Assembly (NCBI GenBank): GCA_019745775.1
Contig: JAIESR010000133.1
Span: 1-47,997, forward strand
Direction: 5' to 3'
DNA length: 47,997 bases
Origin: Xanthobacteraceae bacterium
GTDB lineage: Bacteria > Pseudomonadota > Alphaproteobacteria > Rhizobiales > Xanthobacteraceae
Part shown: piece after piece, positions 41,216-47,997 of the stretch
Position numbering within the stretch: the stretch's first letter is position 1
Layout: every line of letters starts with the position of its first letter
The notes under the pieces: generated by a model
The model's input: only the letters and a program-made list of their open reading frames with translations
What the model was told of the DNA's origin: nothing
Databases searched by the model: none
Position numbers and translations under genes: made by a program

Positions 41216-42766
41216 TCAGTGCGCAAGCTCGGCGGCCATCAATTGTCGATACGGCTCGGCGCATCCGCGGTCGTCGCCGACACGCGGCAATGGGCGGTCG
41301 TGCATGGCGAGGCCGCACAGATCAGCCGCCTGCCTGAGCACGCCAGCCGGGTCTGATACCATGTCTTCGTAGTGAATGACACGCGTGATGTCTGGCAGCT
41401 TTGCAGCCAATACGTCGATCATTTCGTGGTACCAGCGAATATGGTCGGCAATCAATCGCAGGCTATTGGCATATGGATTCCCGGACATGTAGTCGCGCAT
41501 ATAGATGCGGAGCATGATATCGTCCAGGTTTCGCTTCACAAAAATGAAACGGACGCGCGGGAATGCGGCGGCAACGCGCGCGGCGTCATGAATGCGGCCC
41601 GGATGGGTATTGGTGAACACCTTGGCCGATCCGGTCCGCCGGGCAAGCTCCTGCAAATAAAAATCACGGCATGTCGAGTCGAGCTGCGGGGGGAGCATTT
41701 CGAATATTCCCGACGTAAGGAGACCTGACGCCTGAAAGGCGCGGCGGATTGCTTTCTCCACGCTTGGGTTTTCATAGCCGCGCTTGACGCCATCAAGCGT
41801 GCCGACGAGCGATTCCATGGTCGTCTTGCCGGATCGTGATGGGCCGAGGATGAAAAGTGATATGGGTCCCTCGCCGGCATCGCCGGCCGGCTTGATCGCT
41901 CCCTCTTTGATCTGGGCAAGGTTTAGCCGCTGCAATTCGGCGAGTTCGCGGGCGTCCTGCTCGACAGCGGCGTGCACGCGGCGATTGACTGGGACGAGAT
42001 GCTGCCACGCCTCGTCATGCCGGCCCGAGCGGTCTAAAGCTGAGGCACGAACGAACGCAATCAGGTTTCTGGTGTGCGCATCGTCCTGGTCCTGAGCGCC
42101 CGACACCTTGTCGAGTTCATCCAATATGTTGACGCTCACGAAGGATGGCGGCAGATGGTTGAGTTCGTTGAGAATACCGGCGTAACGCGCGCCATTTGCC
42201 CAGAGGCCCTCAAACACATCGGCGGCCCGGGCGTATTGACCTAGGTGCGAATAACAAACGCCGAGCCCGATGCCCGCGGCGTGCAAGCTGGAATCGAGCT
42301 CAAAGGACTTGCGGTAGGCCTCCAGCGCAAGTTCATACTCGCGCTCCTCGCGGTAGATTTCGCCGAGCGTGAGCAGGATGCCCGGGTCCCGCGGATTGGC
42401 GGCGATGGCTTGCTCCAAGGTGTGCGCTGCCATCTCACTTGCACCAAGCTCCAGGTAGACTGCGCTCAGCGCAGTCAGCGCCTGCCAGCTTTGCGGATTG
42501 AGCATGACCGCCCGGACCAGAAAGCCGAGCGCGTGCGGGTATTTTCCAGTATCGGCATGGACCAAGCCGAGAGTGTAGAGCGCGCCAAAATAGTCGGGAT
42601 ACCGGCTGACAAGTGCCTCGCAGATCGCGCGAGCGCGATCGAGCCGCCCCTGCATGCGCAGTGCTTCCGCCTGCTCCAATTGTTTGTAGGCGTCGCTTAA
42701 CGGACTGGACGATGCCGCCGACTGGCGAATGGTCCAGGAAACGCCTGTGAGCCGTTGTTCAGACAT
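41216..42766 (-). CDS. TPR-repeat sulfotransferase
   Basis: 516 residues from ATG 42766. TPR repeats fill residues 25-190 (AEALRMQGRLDRARAICEALVSRYP, ALYTLGLVHADTGKYPHALG, and so on). The C-terminal sulfotransferase domain (about 300 on) begins with the PAPS-binding loop ISLFILGPSRSGKTT (308-315 region) and continues with RFIFVKRNLDDIMLRIYM and the later YEDMVSDPAGVLRQAADLCGL. Such fusions sulfate protein or polysaccharide targets. It lies just upstream of the GMC oxidoreductase on the same strand. Acceptor unknown. Confidence 0.87.
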   Translation of the reverse strand: MSEQRLTGVSWTIRQSAASSSPLSDAYKQLEQAEALRMQGRLDRARAICEALVSRYPDYFGALYTLGLVHADTGKYPHALGFLVRAVMLNPQSWQALTALSAVYLELGASEMAAHTLEQAIAANPRDPGILLTLGEIYREEREYELALEAYRKSFELDSSLHAAGIGLGVCYSHLGQYARAADVFEGLWANGARYAGILNELNHLPPSFVSVNILDELDKVSGAQDQDDAHTRNLIAFVRASALDRSGRHDEAWQHLVPVNRRVHAAVEQDARELAELQRLNLAQIKEGAIKPAGDAGEGPISLFILGPSRSGKTTMESLVGTLDGVKRGYENPSVEKAIRRAFQASGLLTSGIFEMLPPQLDSTCRDFYLQELARRTGSAKVFTNTHPGRIHDAARVAAAFPRVRFIFVKRNLDDIMLRIYMRDYMSGNPYANSLRLIADHIRWYHEMIDVLAAKLPDITRVIHYEDMVSDPAGVLRQAADLCGLAMHDRPLPRVGDDRGCAEPYRQLMAAELAH

Positions 42767-43091
42767 GAGGAGCCCTGTCCGGGGTTGCGCGTCGCTGGCA
42801 GCGTACGGCGGACCATGCCTTTCGCGCTCGTGCGTTCCTCGCCGCCAAGGCCATTTCTTTCGCGGCCCCGTCGCGAAGTCAAACACGGTATCTTTTCAGG
42901 AGACCGTTGCAAAATGATACACCCAGCACCGATAGACTGCTGAGCTATGTAGCTGATCAAACAGCACAATCCGAAATGCTGGTCTCGGGGTTCAGCATCT
43001 TGCGACGCATGTGCATAGAAGAACCAAGATTTGCCGGCTGCGATGGTCGTGGCTAGGATCATGTTGGCGGGTAGGTTGAACGGGGGGATTC

Positions 43092-43793
43092 ATGCGCAAA
43101 CAACTTCTGTCCAGCGTTGCGGCCGTTGCAATAATTGCGGCGATTGGTGGAACCAGTTTTGCTGCTGACATGCCTGTAAAGGCGGTCAGGGCGGCGCCGC
43201 CGCCGGAAGTCCTCACTTGGACCGGTTGGTACATCGGCGGACATCTGGGCTACGGGTCGTCCCGCTTCCATACCATCGCCGACCTCGAAGATCTGAGCCG
43301 CGGAGACATCAATAACAAGCCGCGCGGCGTCGTTGGCGGGATGCAGGCCGGATATAACTGGCAGAGCAACTCTTTCGTCTTTGGCCTGGAGGCCGACGTC
43401 AGCGCCACTGGCTGGAACAAGAACACCTTCTTCGGCACCACCGGCAGATCGATTGACAACAGCGTCACTCTGTTGGCCTCGTTGCGAGGCCGGTTGGGCA
43501 TGACCTTCGGCCGCGCGCTGATATATGGCACGGGCGGCCTTGCTTTCGGACAGGCCAAGCTCCATGCGCGCTCGCCGGGCGGCACCGTTCCCGCCAACGG
43601 CAACATCAACAAATGGGGCTCGGTGTTCGGCGGCGGCATCGAATGGAAGCAGAATCGGAACCTGAGCTTCAGAGCCGAAGGGCTATGGTACCACTTCAAC
43701 AAGTCCCGTAATTTCGGCACTGACCATATCTGGCTCAACAAGTTCAGGGACGCGTGGGTGGCCAGGTTCGCAGCGAACTATCACTGGAACTAG
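43092..43793 (+). CDS. Omp31-like outer-membrane beta-barrel porin
   Basis: 233 residues. A signal peptide MRKQLLSSVAAVAIIAAIGGTSFA is followed by ADMPVKAVRAAPPPEVLTWTGWYIGGHLGYG, the diagnostic opening of rhizobial Omp31/Omp25 proteins. Beta strands follow (GGMQAGYNWQSNSFVFGLEADVS, LASLRGRLGMTFGRALIYGTGGLAFGQ) and the final strand ends AANYHWN. A ggggg site precedes ATG 43092. A strong terminator lies after the gene. Confidence 0.92.
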   Translation: MRKQLLSSVAAVAIIAAIGGTSFAADMPVKAVRAAPPPEVLTWTGWYIGGHLGYGSSRFHTIADLEDLSRGDINNKPRGVVGGMQAGYNWQSNSFVFGLEADVSATGWNKNTFFGTTGRSIDNSVTLLASLRGRLGMTFGRALIYGTGGLAFGQAKLHARSPGGTVPANGNINKWGSVFGGGIEWKQNRNLSFRAEGLWYHFNKSRNFGTDHIWLNKFRDAWVARFAANYHWN

Positions 43794-43832
43794 CTTCTGA
43801 TCCCGCGATCATCGTCCAGCTAGCGGCCAACC

Positions 43833-43858
43833 GGGGCGGTCTTGCGACCGCCCCTTTG
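43833..43858 (+). terminator. Intrinsic terminator of the porin gene
   Basis: ggggcggtc (43833-43841) pairs with gaccgcccc (43846-43854), 9-bp stem and 4-nt loop, followed by tttg, 40 bp past the porin stop. Confidence 0.8.
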
Positions 43859-43899
43859 TTTCGCCGACTATAGCAACTGACATTTCACTCGTCAGCGTC

Positions 43900-45093
43900 T
43901 CACTCGTCAGCGTCCGTCTCGGCACCCAGCACATGCGCGCCGTAATTCTGCGCCGCGCTGTGCCAGGTCAGCGAGTGATGGGCGGCCGCGGCGTGTGCGT
44001 CACGGAACTTGCGCTGCAGGTCGTGGTCTTGATAGAGCACGCGACCGCCGGCATCGTTGAACAGCCGCTGCACCGCCTGGATCGACAGCTGCGCGGCATA
44101 GGCCATGTTGCGCTTGCCGTGCACCTGCATGTGCTCCGTGAACGGCTCCTTGCGCTCCAGCACGCCCATCGCCTCGCGCAGCGCCCCCTGATACATGCGC
44201 GCGGCCGCCTCGATCTCGGCGGCAGCCGTGGCCGCGACGATCTGCGCACCCGCCATCTGCGCCCATGGCCGGCCGCGCGATTTCCGCGGCCGCGTGTAGT
44301 TGTAATAGGCCTCGAGACACCCCTCGGCGATGCCTACGGCGACCGCGCAATAGCTCGCCGACGACGGGCCGCCGCGTGGCAGATGGAACACCGGCGCCGC
44401 ATAGAGATGCGCGCCCGGCGCATTGCCTTCGTCGGACGCCTTCTTGTCGAGGATGCGGTGCTCGGGGACGAACTTCTCCTCGATAACGAAGGTCTTGCTG
44501 CCGGTGCCGGCGAGCCCGATCACGTGCCAATCGTCGACGATGGTGATGTCGCGCTTCGGCACCAGCACCGAGCACGCCTGCTTGCGGTCGCCGTGGTCGA
44601 TCACGCCGGCGGCCAGCACCCAGTCGGCATGATCGACGCCGCTGGAGAACTGGTGCCGTCCGCTCCAGACGACGCCGCCGGCGACCGGCCGGGCCTTGCC
44701 GGTCGGGGTGACGCAGTTGGAGAGCTTCGCGGTCGGGTCCTTGCCCCAGACGTCCTCCTGCGCCTGCGCCGAATAGGCCGCAAGCTTCAGGATATTGTCG
44801 GTGAGCACCATGTGCACCCAGGCCTGCGAACCGCAGCCGTGCGCCAATGTCTGGCTTACCTCGCAGAACACATCGTAGTTGTGCTCGAAGCCGCCGTAGC
44901 GCGCCGGCTGGCAGATGCGCAGAAGATCGTTGGCGAGATAGTCGCGGATCGTCTCGTCCGGGCAGCGGCGCATCGCCTCGCATTGCGCGGCGCGTTCTTG
45001 GAGCACCGGCACGAGCGCCTCGGCGCGGCGCAGTAGCTCCTCGCGCGAGGGAGCGGTGGCGAGCTTCTGGGCTGTGGTCGTTTGCAGCATCAA
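43900..45093 (-). CDS. Acyl-CoA-dehydrogenase-fold flavoprotein (HsaA/HpaB-like hydroxylase)
   Basis: 397 residues. ACAD fold hallmarks are LLRICQPARYGGFEHNYDVFCEVSQTLAHGCGSQAWV, GGVVWSGRHQFSSGVDHADWVLAAGV, DDWHVIGLAGTGSKTFVIEEKFVPEHRIL and AQLSIQAVQRLFNDAGGRVLYQDHDLQRKFRDAHAAAAHHSLTW. The block resembles flavin-dependent hydroxylases that use reduced FMN/FAD (HsaA, HpaB) more than true acyl-CoA dehydrogenases. A reductase partner is not in view. Its last codons and stop are part of a 15-bp tandem duplication. Confidence 0.85.
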   Translation of the reverse strand: MMLQTTTAQKLATAPSREELLRRAEALVPVLQERAAQCEAMRRCPDETIRDYLANDLLRICQPARYGGFEHNYDVFCEVSQTLAHGCGSQAWVHMVLTDNILKLAAYSAQAQEDVWGKDPTAKLSNCVTPTGKARPVAGGVVWSGRHQFSSGVDHADWVLAAGVIDHGDRKQACSVLVPKRDITIVDDWHVIGLAGTGSKTFVIEEKFVPEHRILDKKASDEGNAPGAHLYAAPVFHLPRGGPSSASYCAVAVGIAEGCLEAYYNYTRPRKSRGRPWAQMAGAQIVAATAAAEIEAAARMYQGALREAMGVLERKEPFTEHMQVHGKRNMAYAAQLSIQAVQRLFNDAGGRVLYQDHDLQRKFRDAHAAAAHHSLTWHSAAQNYGAHVLGAETDADE

Positions 45094-45111
45094 TGTTTCC
45101 GTATCGCTGGC

Positions 45112-45230
45112 CTCACTCCGCCCTCATCCTGAGGCCCGTGCAGCGGGCGTCCGAAGGATGGCCGCAGGCGCCGTGCTTGCGGTTCGAGACGCCGCGCTGC
45201 GCGCCGCTCCTCACCGTGAGGGCTGAGTGA
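45112..45230. repeat. Palindromic repeat between flavoprotein and Bug genes
   Basis: Starts cactccgccctcatcctgagg and ends cctcaccgtgagggctgagtg, with an inner ttcgagacgccgc. Same family as 5946-6053. Confidence 0.75.
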
Positions 45231-45238
45231 GTTGTACA

Positions 45239-46264
45239 TCAATTCCCTGGGTTGTTGAGTTTCTGGATGCGCTCGACCACGCGCGCGGGCGACGCATAGG
45301 CGCGCGCAATCACGTCCTGCAACTGCTGGCCGGTCTGCGGCGCGTTGACGATGAGGCCGATCTTCTCGGCATCGGCCTTGAACTGCGCATCGTTGAAGGT
45401 ATCGGCCAGCGCCTTGCGGATGGCGGCGACGCGGTCGGCCGGCACGTCCGGCGGCAGCAACAGCGGGCGACCGAGCGCCTGCGGCGCGGAAGCGGCCTGC
45501 ATCAGGAGCTTGTCGTCTTCGTTGGTGAGGAGGTCGGTCGCGAACGGCACGTCCGGCAGCTCCTTCAGCCGCTGCGGCCCGTATTGCACGATCGCCTTCA
45601 CCGTCTTGTCCCGCAGCCAGTTCGGTCGCGTCGACGTCAGCGCCGAGTAGAACACGCTCGGATAGCCGTCGAGCTCGCCGCGTTCCATCGCCAGGAAGGC
45701 GTCATTCTGCCCGGGATAGCCGTTGATCAGCTTCATCCTGGTGCCGAGCATGGCGTTGAGCAGGCGCGTGTAGAACGCCGGCGTCGAGTTCGCGCCGGAC
45801 GCGCCCATGGTGGTCTCGGTCTTGCGCAAATCGTCGACCGAGCTCACCGGCACGGTGTTCCACACGAGCACCATGCTGACTTCGTAGCTCGGCGTGCCGA
45901 GCCAGTTGAACTTGGTGGCGTCGTAGCGGGCGGCCTTGGTACCGAACAGCGGCTCGAGCGGCGTGCCGTTCTGCACCAGCCCGATGATCGTGCCGTCCTT
46001 CTCCGCCGTGTTGTAGAGCCAGTTGACGGCGGTGATGCCGCCGGCGCCGGGCATGTTGCGCACGACGACGGTCGGATTACCGGGGATCAAACGGCCCAAG
46101 TGCCGGGACAATGCGCGGCCCAGCGCGTCGTAGCCGCCGCCGCTCGACGTGCTGACGACGATGGTGACGGTTTTGCCGCGATAGAAATCGGCGACGGGCT
46201 GCGCGGATGCCGGCGCGAGCGTGACGCAGAGCGCAGCGAGAGCGGAAGTCCACCGTAACGGCAT
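45239..46264 (-). CDS. Bug/TctC-family periplasmic solute receptor (4)
   Basis: 341 residues from ATG 46264. Signal peptide MPLRWTSALAALCVTLAPASAQ. Hallmarks: ADFYRGKTVTIVVSTSSGGGYDALGRALSRHLGRLIPGNPTVVVRNMPGAGG, and the block MGASGANSTPAFYTRLLNAMLGTRMKLINGYPGQNDAFLAMERGELDG. Same long subfamily as 27256 and 34841. It lies 11 bp downstream of an SDR gene on the same strand, suggesting that the two act on the same compound. Confidence 0.9.
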   Translation of the reverse strand: MPLRWTSALAALCVTLAPASAQPVADFYRGKTVTIVVSTSSGGGYDALGRALSRHLGRLIPGNPTVVVRNMPGAGGITAVNWLYNTAEKDGTIIGLVQNGTPLEPLFGTKAARYDATKFNWLGTPSYEVSMVLVWNTVPVSSVDDLRKTETTMGASGANSTPAFYTRLLNAMLGTRMKLINGYPGQNDAFLAMERGELDGYPSVFYSALTSTRPNWLRDKTVKAIVQYGPQRLKELPDVPFATDLLTNEDDKLLMQAASAPQALGRPLLLPPDVPADRVAAIRKALADTFNDAQFKADAEKIGLIVNAPQTGQQLQDVIARAYASPARVVERIQKLNNPGN

Positions 46265-46274
46265 GTCGTTTCTC

Positions 46275-47066
46275 TCAGCTCTTTGGGGGCAGGGGCCCCT
46301 TGAAGGCAAGATAGCCGCCATCGAGCAAAAGGTCTGCCCCGGTCATGAACGAGGACTCCTCCGACGCGAGAAATAATGCCGCAGCCGCGACTTCCTCGGC
46401 CCGGCCGGGCCGCCCGAGCAGATAGGCCGGGCCGCGGGCGCGGTTGGCCTCCGCGCGGTCCTTGAAGCGGCGCAGGATCCGCGCGGTGTCGATGCCACCG
46501 GGCGATAGCGAGTTGGCGCGGATGCCGTCGGCGGCATGGTCGACCGCGAGGCTGCGCGTCAATTGGATCAGGGCGGCCTTGCTGGTGGTGTAGGGCGCCC
46601 GGCCGGCGATACCGATCTGGCCGAGCTGCGATGCGACGTTGACGATGGTGCCGCCGCCGGCCGTGCGTAGCTGCGGTACCGCGTATTTGCACATCAGGAA
46701 CGCACCGGTCAGGTTGACCGCGAGCGCGTCGTTCCAGTCGTCGAGGGTGAGCGTGTCGATGGTGCCGTCAGGCGTCACGGTGGCGGCGACGTTGACGAGC
46801 GTCGTGAGCTTGCCGAACGCATCGACCGCGTGCCGCACCGCGCGCTCGGCGTCCTGCTCGACCGCGACATTGGTGCGGACGGCGACCGCCTGTCCGCCTG
46901 ACGACGTGATCTCGCCCGCGACGGCTTCGGCGCCCTCGCGATTGATATCGGCGATCGCAATCGCCGCGCCGGCCTCGGCGAAACGGCGCGCGATGGCGCC
47001 GCCGATCTCGCCACCGCCGCCGCTAATCAGTGCAACGCGGCCGGCGAGTAGCTGCCGATCGTTCAT
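46275..47066 (-). CDS. Short-chain dehydrogenase/reductase
   Basis: 263 residues. NAD(P)-binding SGGGGEIGGAIARRFAEAG (residues 15-33, a GxxxGxG variant), IADINREGAEAV after strand 2, LVNVAATVTP in place of the usual NNAG, catalytic S in IVNVASQLGQIG, and YTTSKAALIQL with Tyr and Lys. C-terminal AEEVAAAALFLASEESSFMTGADLLLDGGYLA is typical of classical SDRs. It is in one transcription unit with the Bug receptor downstream. Substrate unknown. Confidence 0.93.
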   Translation of the reverse strand: MNDRQLLAGRVALISGGGGEIGGAIARRFAEAGAAIAIADINREGAEAVAGEITSSGGQAVAVRTNVAVEQDAERAVRHAVDAFGKLTTLVNVAATVTPDGTIDTLTLDDWNDALAVNLTGAFLMCKYAVPQLRTAGGGTIVNVASQLGQIGIAGRAPYTTSKAALIQLTRSLAVDHAADGIRANSLSPGGIDTARILRRFKDRAEANRARGPAYLLGRPGRAEEVAAAALFLASEESSFMTGADLLLDGGYLAFKGPLPPKS

Positions 47067-47085
47067 AAGGGCGTCCTTCGTTCCG

Positions 47086-47955
47086 TTAAATATTCATATC
47101 CGACTTTGCCAGCGTCCTCACGCCCTCTACAAACAATTGGGCGACGGGACTGATGGTTCGATTCTTCAACGTGAAGATCGCGATCGGCATTTCCGGTGCA
47201 TGCAGGTCGATCGGCAATCGCTTCAGCGACCAACGCTCGGAATTGTACAGCAGCACTTGGCTGCCGAGCATGGTCAGGTAGCGCCCTGTTGCCAGCAAGT
47301 GCATGCGAACGTCCAGCGAATACGAAATGATCTGTCTTCGCGGCAATTCGAGGCCATTGCGACGGAAAGCATCGGCGTGAAACGCGCCGACAACATTGTC
47401 TGATGGATAAAGAACCCAGGGTTCTTCGATCAATTCGACCAGCGACACTTTACGGCGGCGGACCCAAGGAGCATGGGATGAGGCCGCCACAAAGAGACGA
47501 TCGCGCCCTACAATCTCCACGTCGATGTCCTCGTCCACCGTCGGCTTGAATAGCCTACCCAGCATGACGTCCACATTTCGTTCCCGTAATTCGCGAAATT
47601 CCTGCGTGCCGGTTTGCGCGGTAACGACGTGAACGACCACGCGCGGATGACGTTGAGTTAGTCGGTCGATGACCGCCGGAACAAAGCCGGCGGCCGTTCC
47701 TTCCGGGCAGCCAACACGCACTTCTCCGGCGGCCGGGTCCAACAAGAATTCGACATCCCTGAGTCCTTGACGCAGTTCGTCGAACGCCACCCGTCCCCGT
47801 TTGAGGAGCGCTTTCGAATAGATCGTTGGCTCGATACCCCGTGGGTTCCGATCGAGCAGCCGCACACCAAGAGTCACTTCGAGATTGGCGATCGCTGCAG
47901 ATACAGCGGGTTGCGACATCCCTAGCAGGCTGCTGAAAAACTCGCTCGACGGCAA
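47086..47955 (-). CDS. LysR-type regulator, N-terminus uncertain
   Basis: At least 289 residues. The HTH recognition part SLLGMSQPAVSAAIANLEVTLGVRLLDRNPRGIEPTIYSKALLKRGRVAFDELRQGL and the effector domain GEVRVGCPEGTAAGFVPAVIDRLTQRHPRVVV are clear. The first helix of the wing is not recognisable: the only start in the window is TTG 47955, and the open frame runs on for 14 more codons to the edge. The real start is either beyond the window or the N-terminus has a frameshift. Likely regulates the SDR-Bug unit, which lies downstream on the same strand. Confidence 0.8.
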   Translation of the reverse strand: MPSSEFFSSLLGMSQPAVSAAIANLEVTLGVRLLDRNPRGIEPTIYSKALLKRGRVAFDELRQGLRDVEFLLDPAAGEVRVGCPEGTAAGFVPAVIDRLTQRHPRVVVHVVTAQTGTQEFRELRERNVDVMLGRLFKPTVDEDIDVEIVGRDRLFVAASSHAPWVRRRKVSLVELIEEPWVLYPSDNVVGAFHADAFRRNGLELPRRQIISYSLDVRMHLLATGRYLTMLGSQVLLYNSERWSLKRLPIDLHAPEMPIAIFTLKNRTISPVAQLFVEGVRTLAKSDMNI

Positions 47956-47997
47956 GACCTGATCGTGATTCCGTTGGATTGGACACGACGGGGTGAT

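Noticed and set aside
1-47997. CRISPR array
   Set aside because: No regularly spaced direct repeats; repeats are palindromes of several families at isolated intergenic sites.

Overview
The window reads as chromosomal DNA of a high-GC alphaproteobacterium of the Hyphomicrobiales (Rhizobiales), probably near Bradyrhizobiaceae/Xanthobacteraceae. The pointers are the gene order ffh-rpsP-rimM-trmD-rplS, four Bug/TctC-type periplasmic receptors, an Omp31-like beta-barrel porin, a TonB/heme-monooxygenase pair and several families of palindromic intergenic repeats. The genus is inference.

Region by region: (1) 92-4694, minus strand, is the translation and protein-export block: ffh, rpsP, rimM, trmD, rplS and an exported protein with a SecD-type P1 head domain. 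The rplS terminator lies inside the signal-peptide codons of that last gene. (2) 4932-9618 holds a Bug receptor, a split ThDP-dependent decarboxylase (two overlapping genes) and an orphan KdpDE-like two-component pair. (3) A tRNA-Ser(CGA) gene at 9842-9931 is the attachment site of a 10.8-kb integrative element (9932-20707). The element is bounded by a 14-bp direct repeat of the tRNA 3' end. A P4-type tyrosine integrase faces inward from its right end. In order it carries a SieB-like membrane protein and a second membrane protein, a DUF3102/MT-A70 adenine methyltransferase fusion, a structured leader, a small HTH protein, a primase-polymerase/D5 helicase, an origin-like region with inverted 9-bp iterons, a four-gene operon of unknown function, a lower-GC orphan gene, a small helical protein and the integrase. 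No capsid, portal, tail, terminase or conjugation gene is recognisable, so it looks like a phage-satellite-like or self-replicating integrative element. It is the best candidate here for an undescribed system. (4) Just outside the right attachment site (20862-22553) is an AAA ATPase fused to a DUF4435/TOPRIM-like domain, resembling a merged PARIS-type or OLD-like antiphage protein. (5) 22676-34339 is ordinary accessory metabolism: two exported alpha/beta hydrolases, an ADP-forming acyl-CoA ligase-like protein followed by a Bug receptor, a GcvA-like LysR regulator divergent from a GNAT enzyme, a DUF1330 protein, a CelD/BcsL-type acyltransferase whose 3' end is duplicated around a palindromic element, a flavin oxidoreductase and a VapBC toxin-antitoxin pair. 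(6) 34841-47997 holds a third Bug receptor, TonB (with a palindromic repeat read in frame), an IsdG-like heme monooxygenase, an esterase, a DUF6159 membrane protein, a GMC oxidoreductase, a TPR-sulfotransferase, a porin, an acyl-CoA-dehydrogenase-like flavoprotein, a fourth Bug receptor followed by an SDR, and a LysR gene whose N-terminus may lie outside the window.

How the genes may work together: ffh and the rps/rim/trm/rpl cluster serve ribosome assembly and co-translational targeting. The Bug receptors, hydrolases, CoA ligase, SDR, GMC and acyl-CoA-dehydrogenase-like enzymes suggest scavenging of organic acids and aromatic or fatty compounds, but no complete pathway is visible. The tRNA-Ser locus appears to be an integration hotspot with phage-defence or phage-parasite content on both sides of the attachment site. 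All functions are inferred from reading protein sequences; no database search was run.
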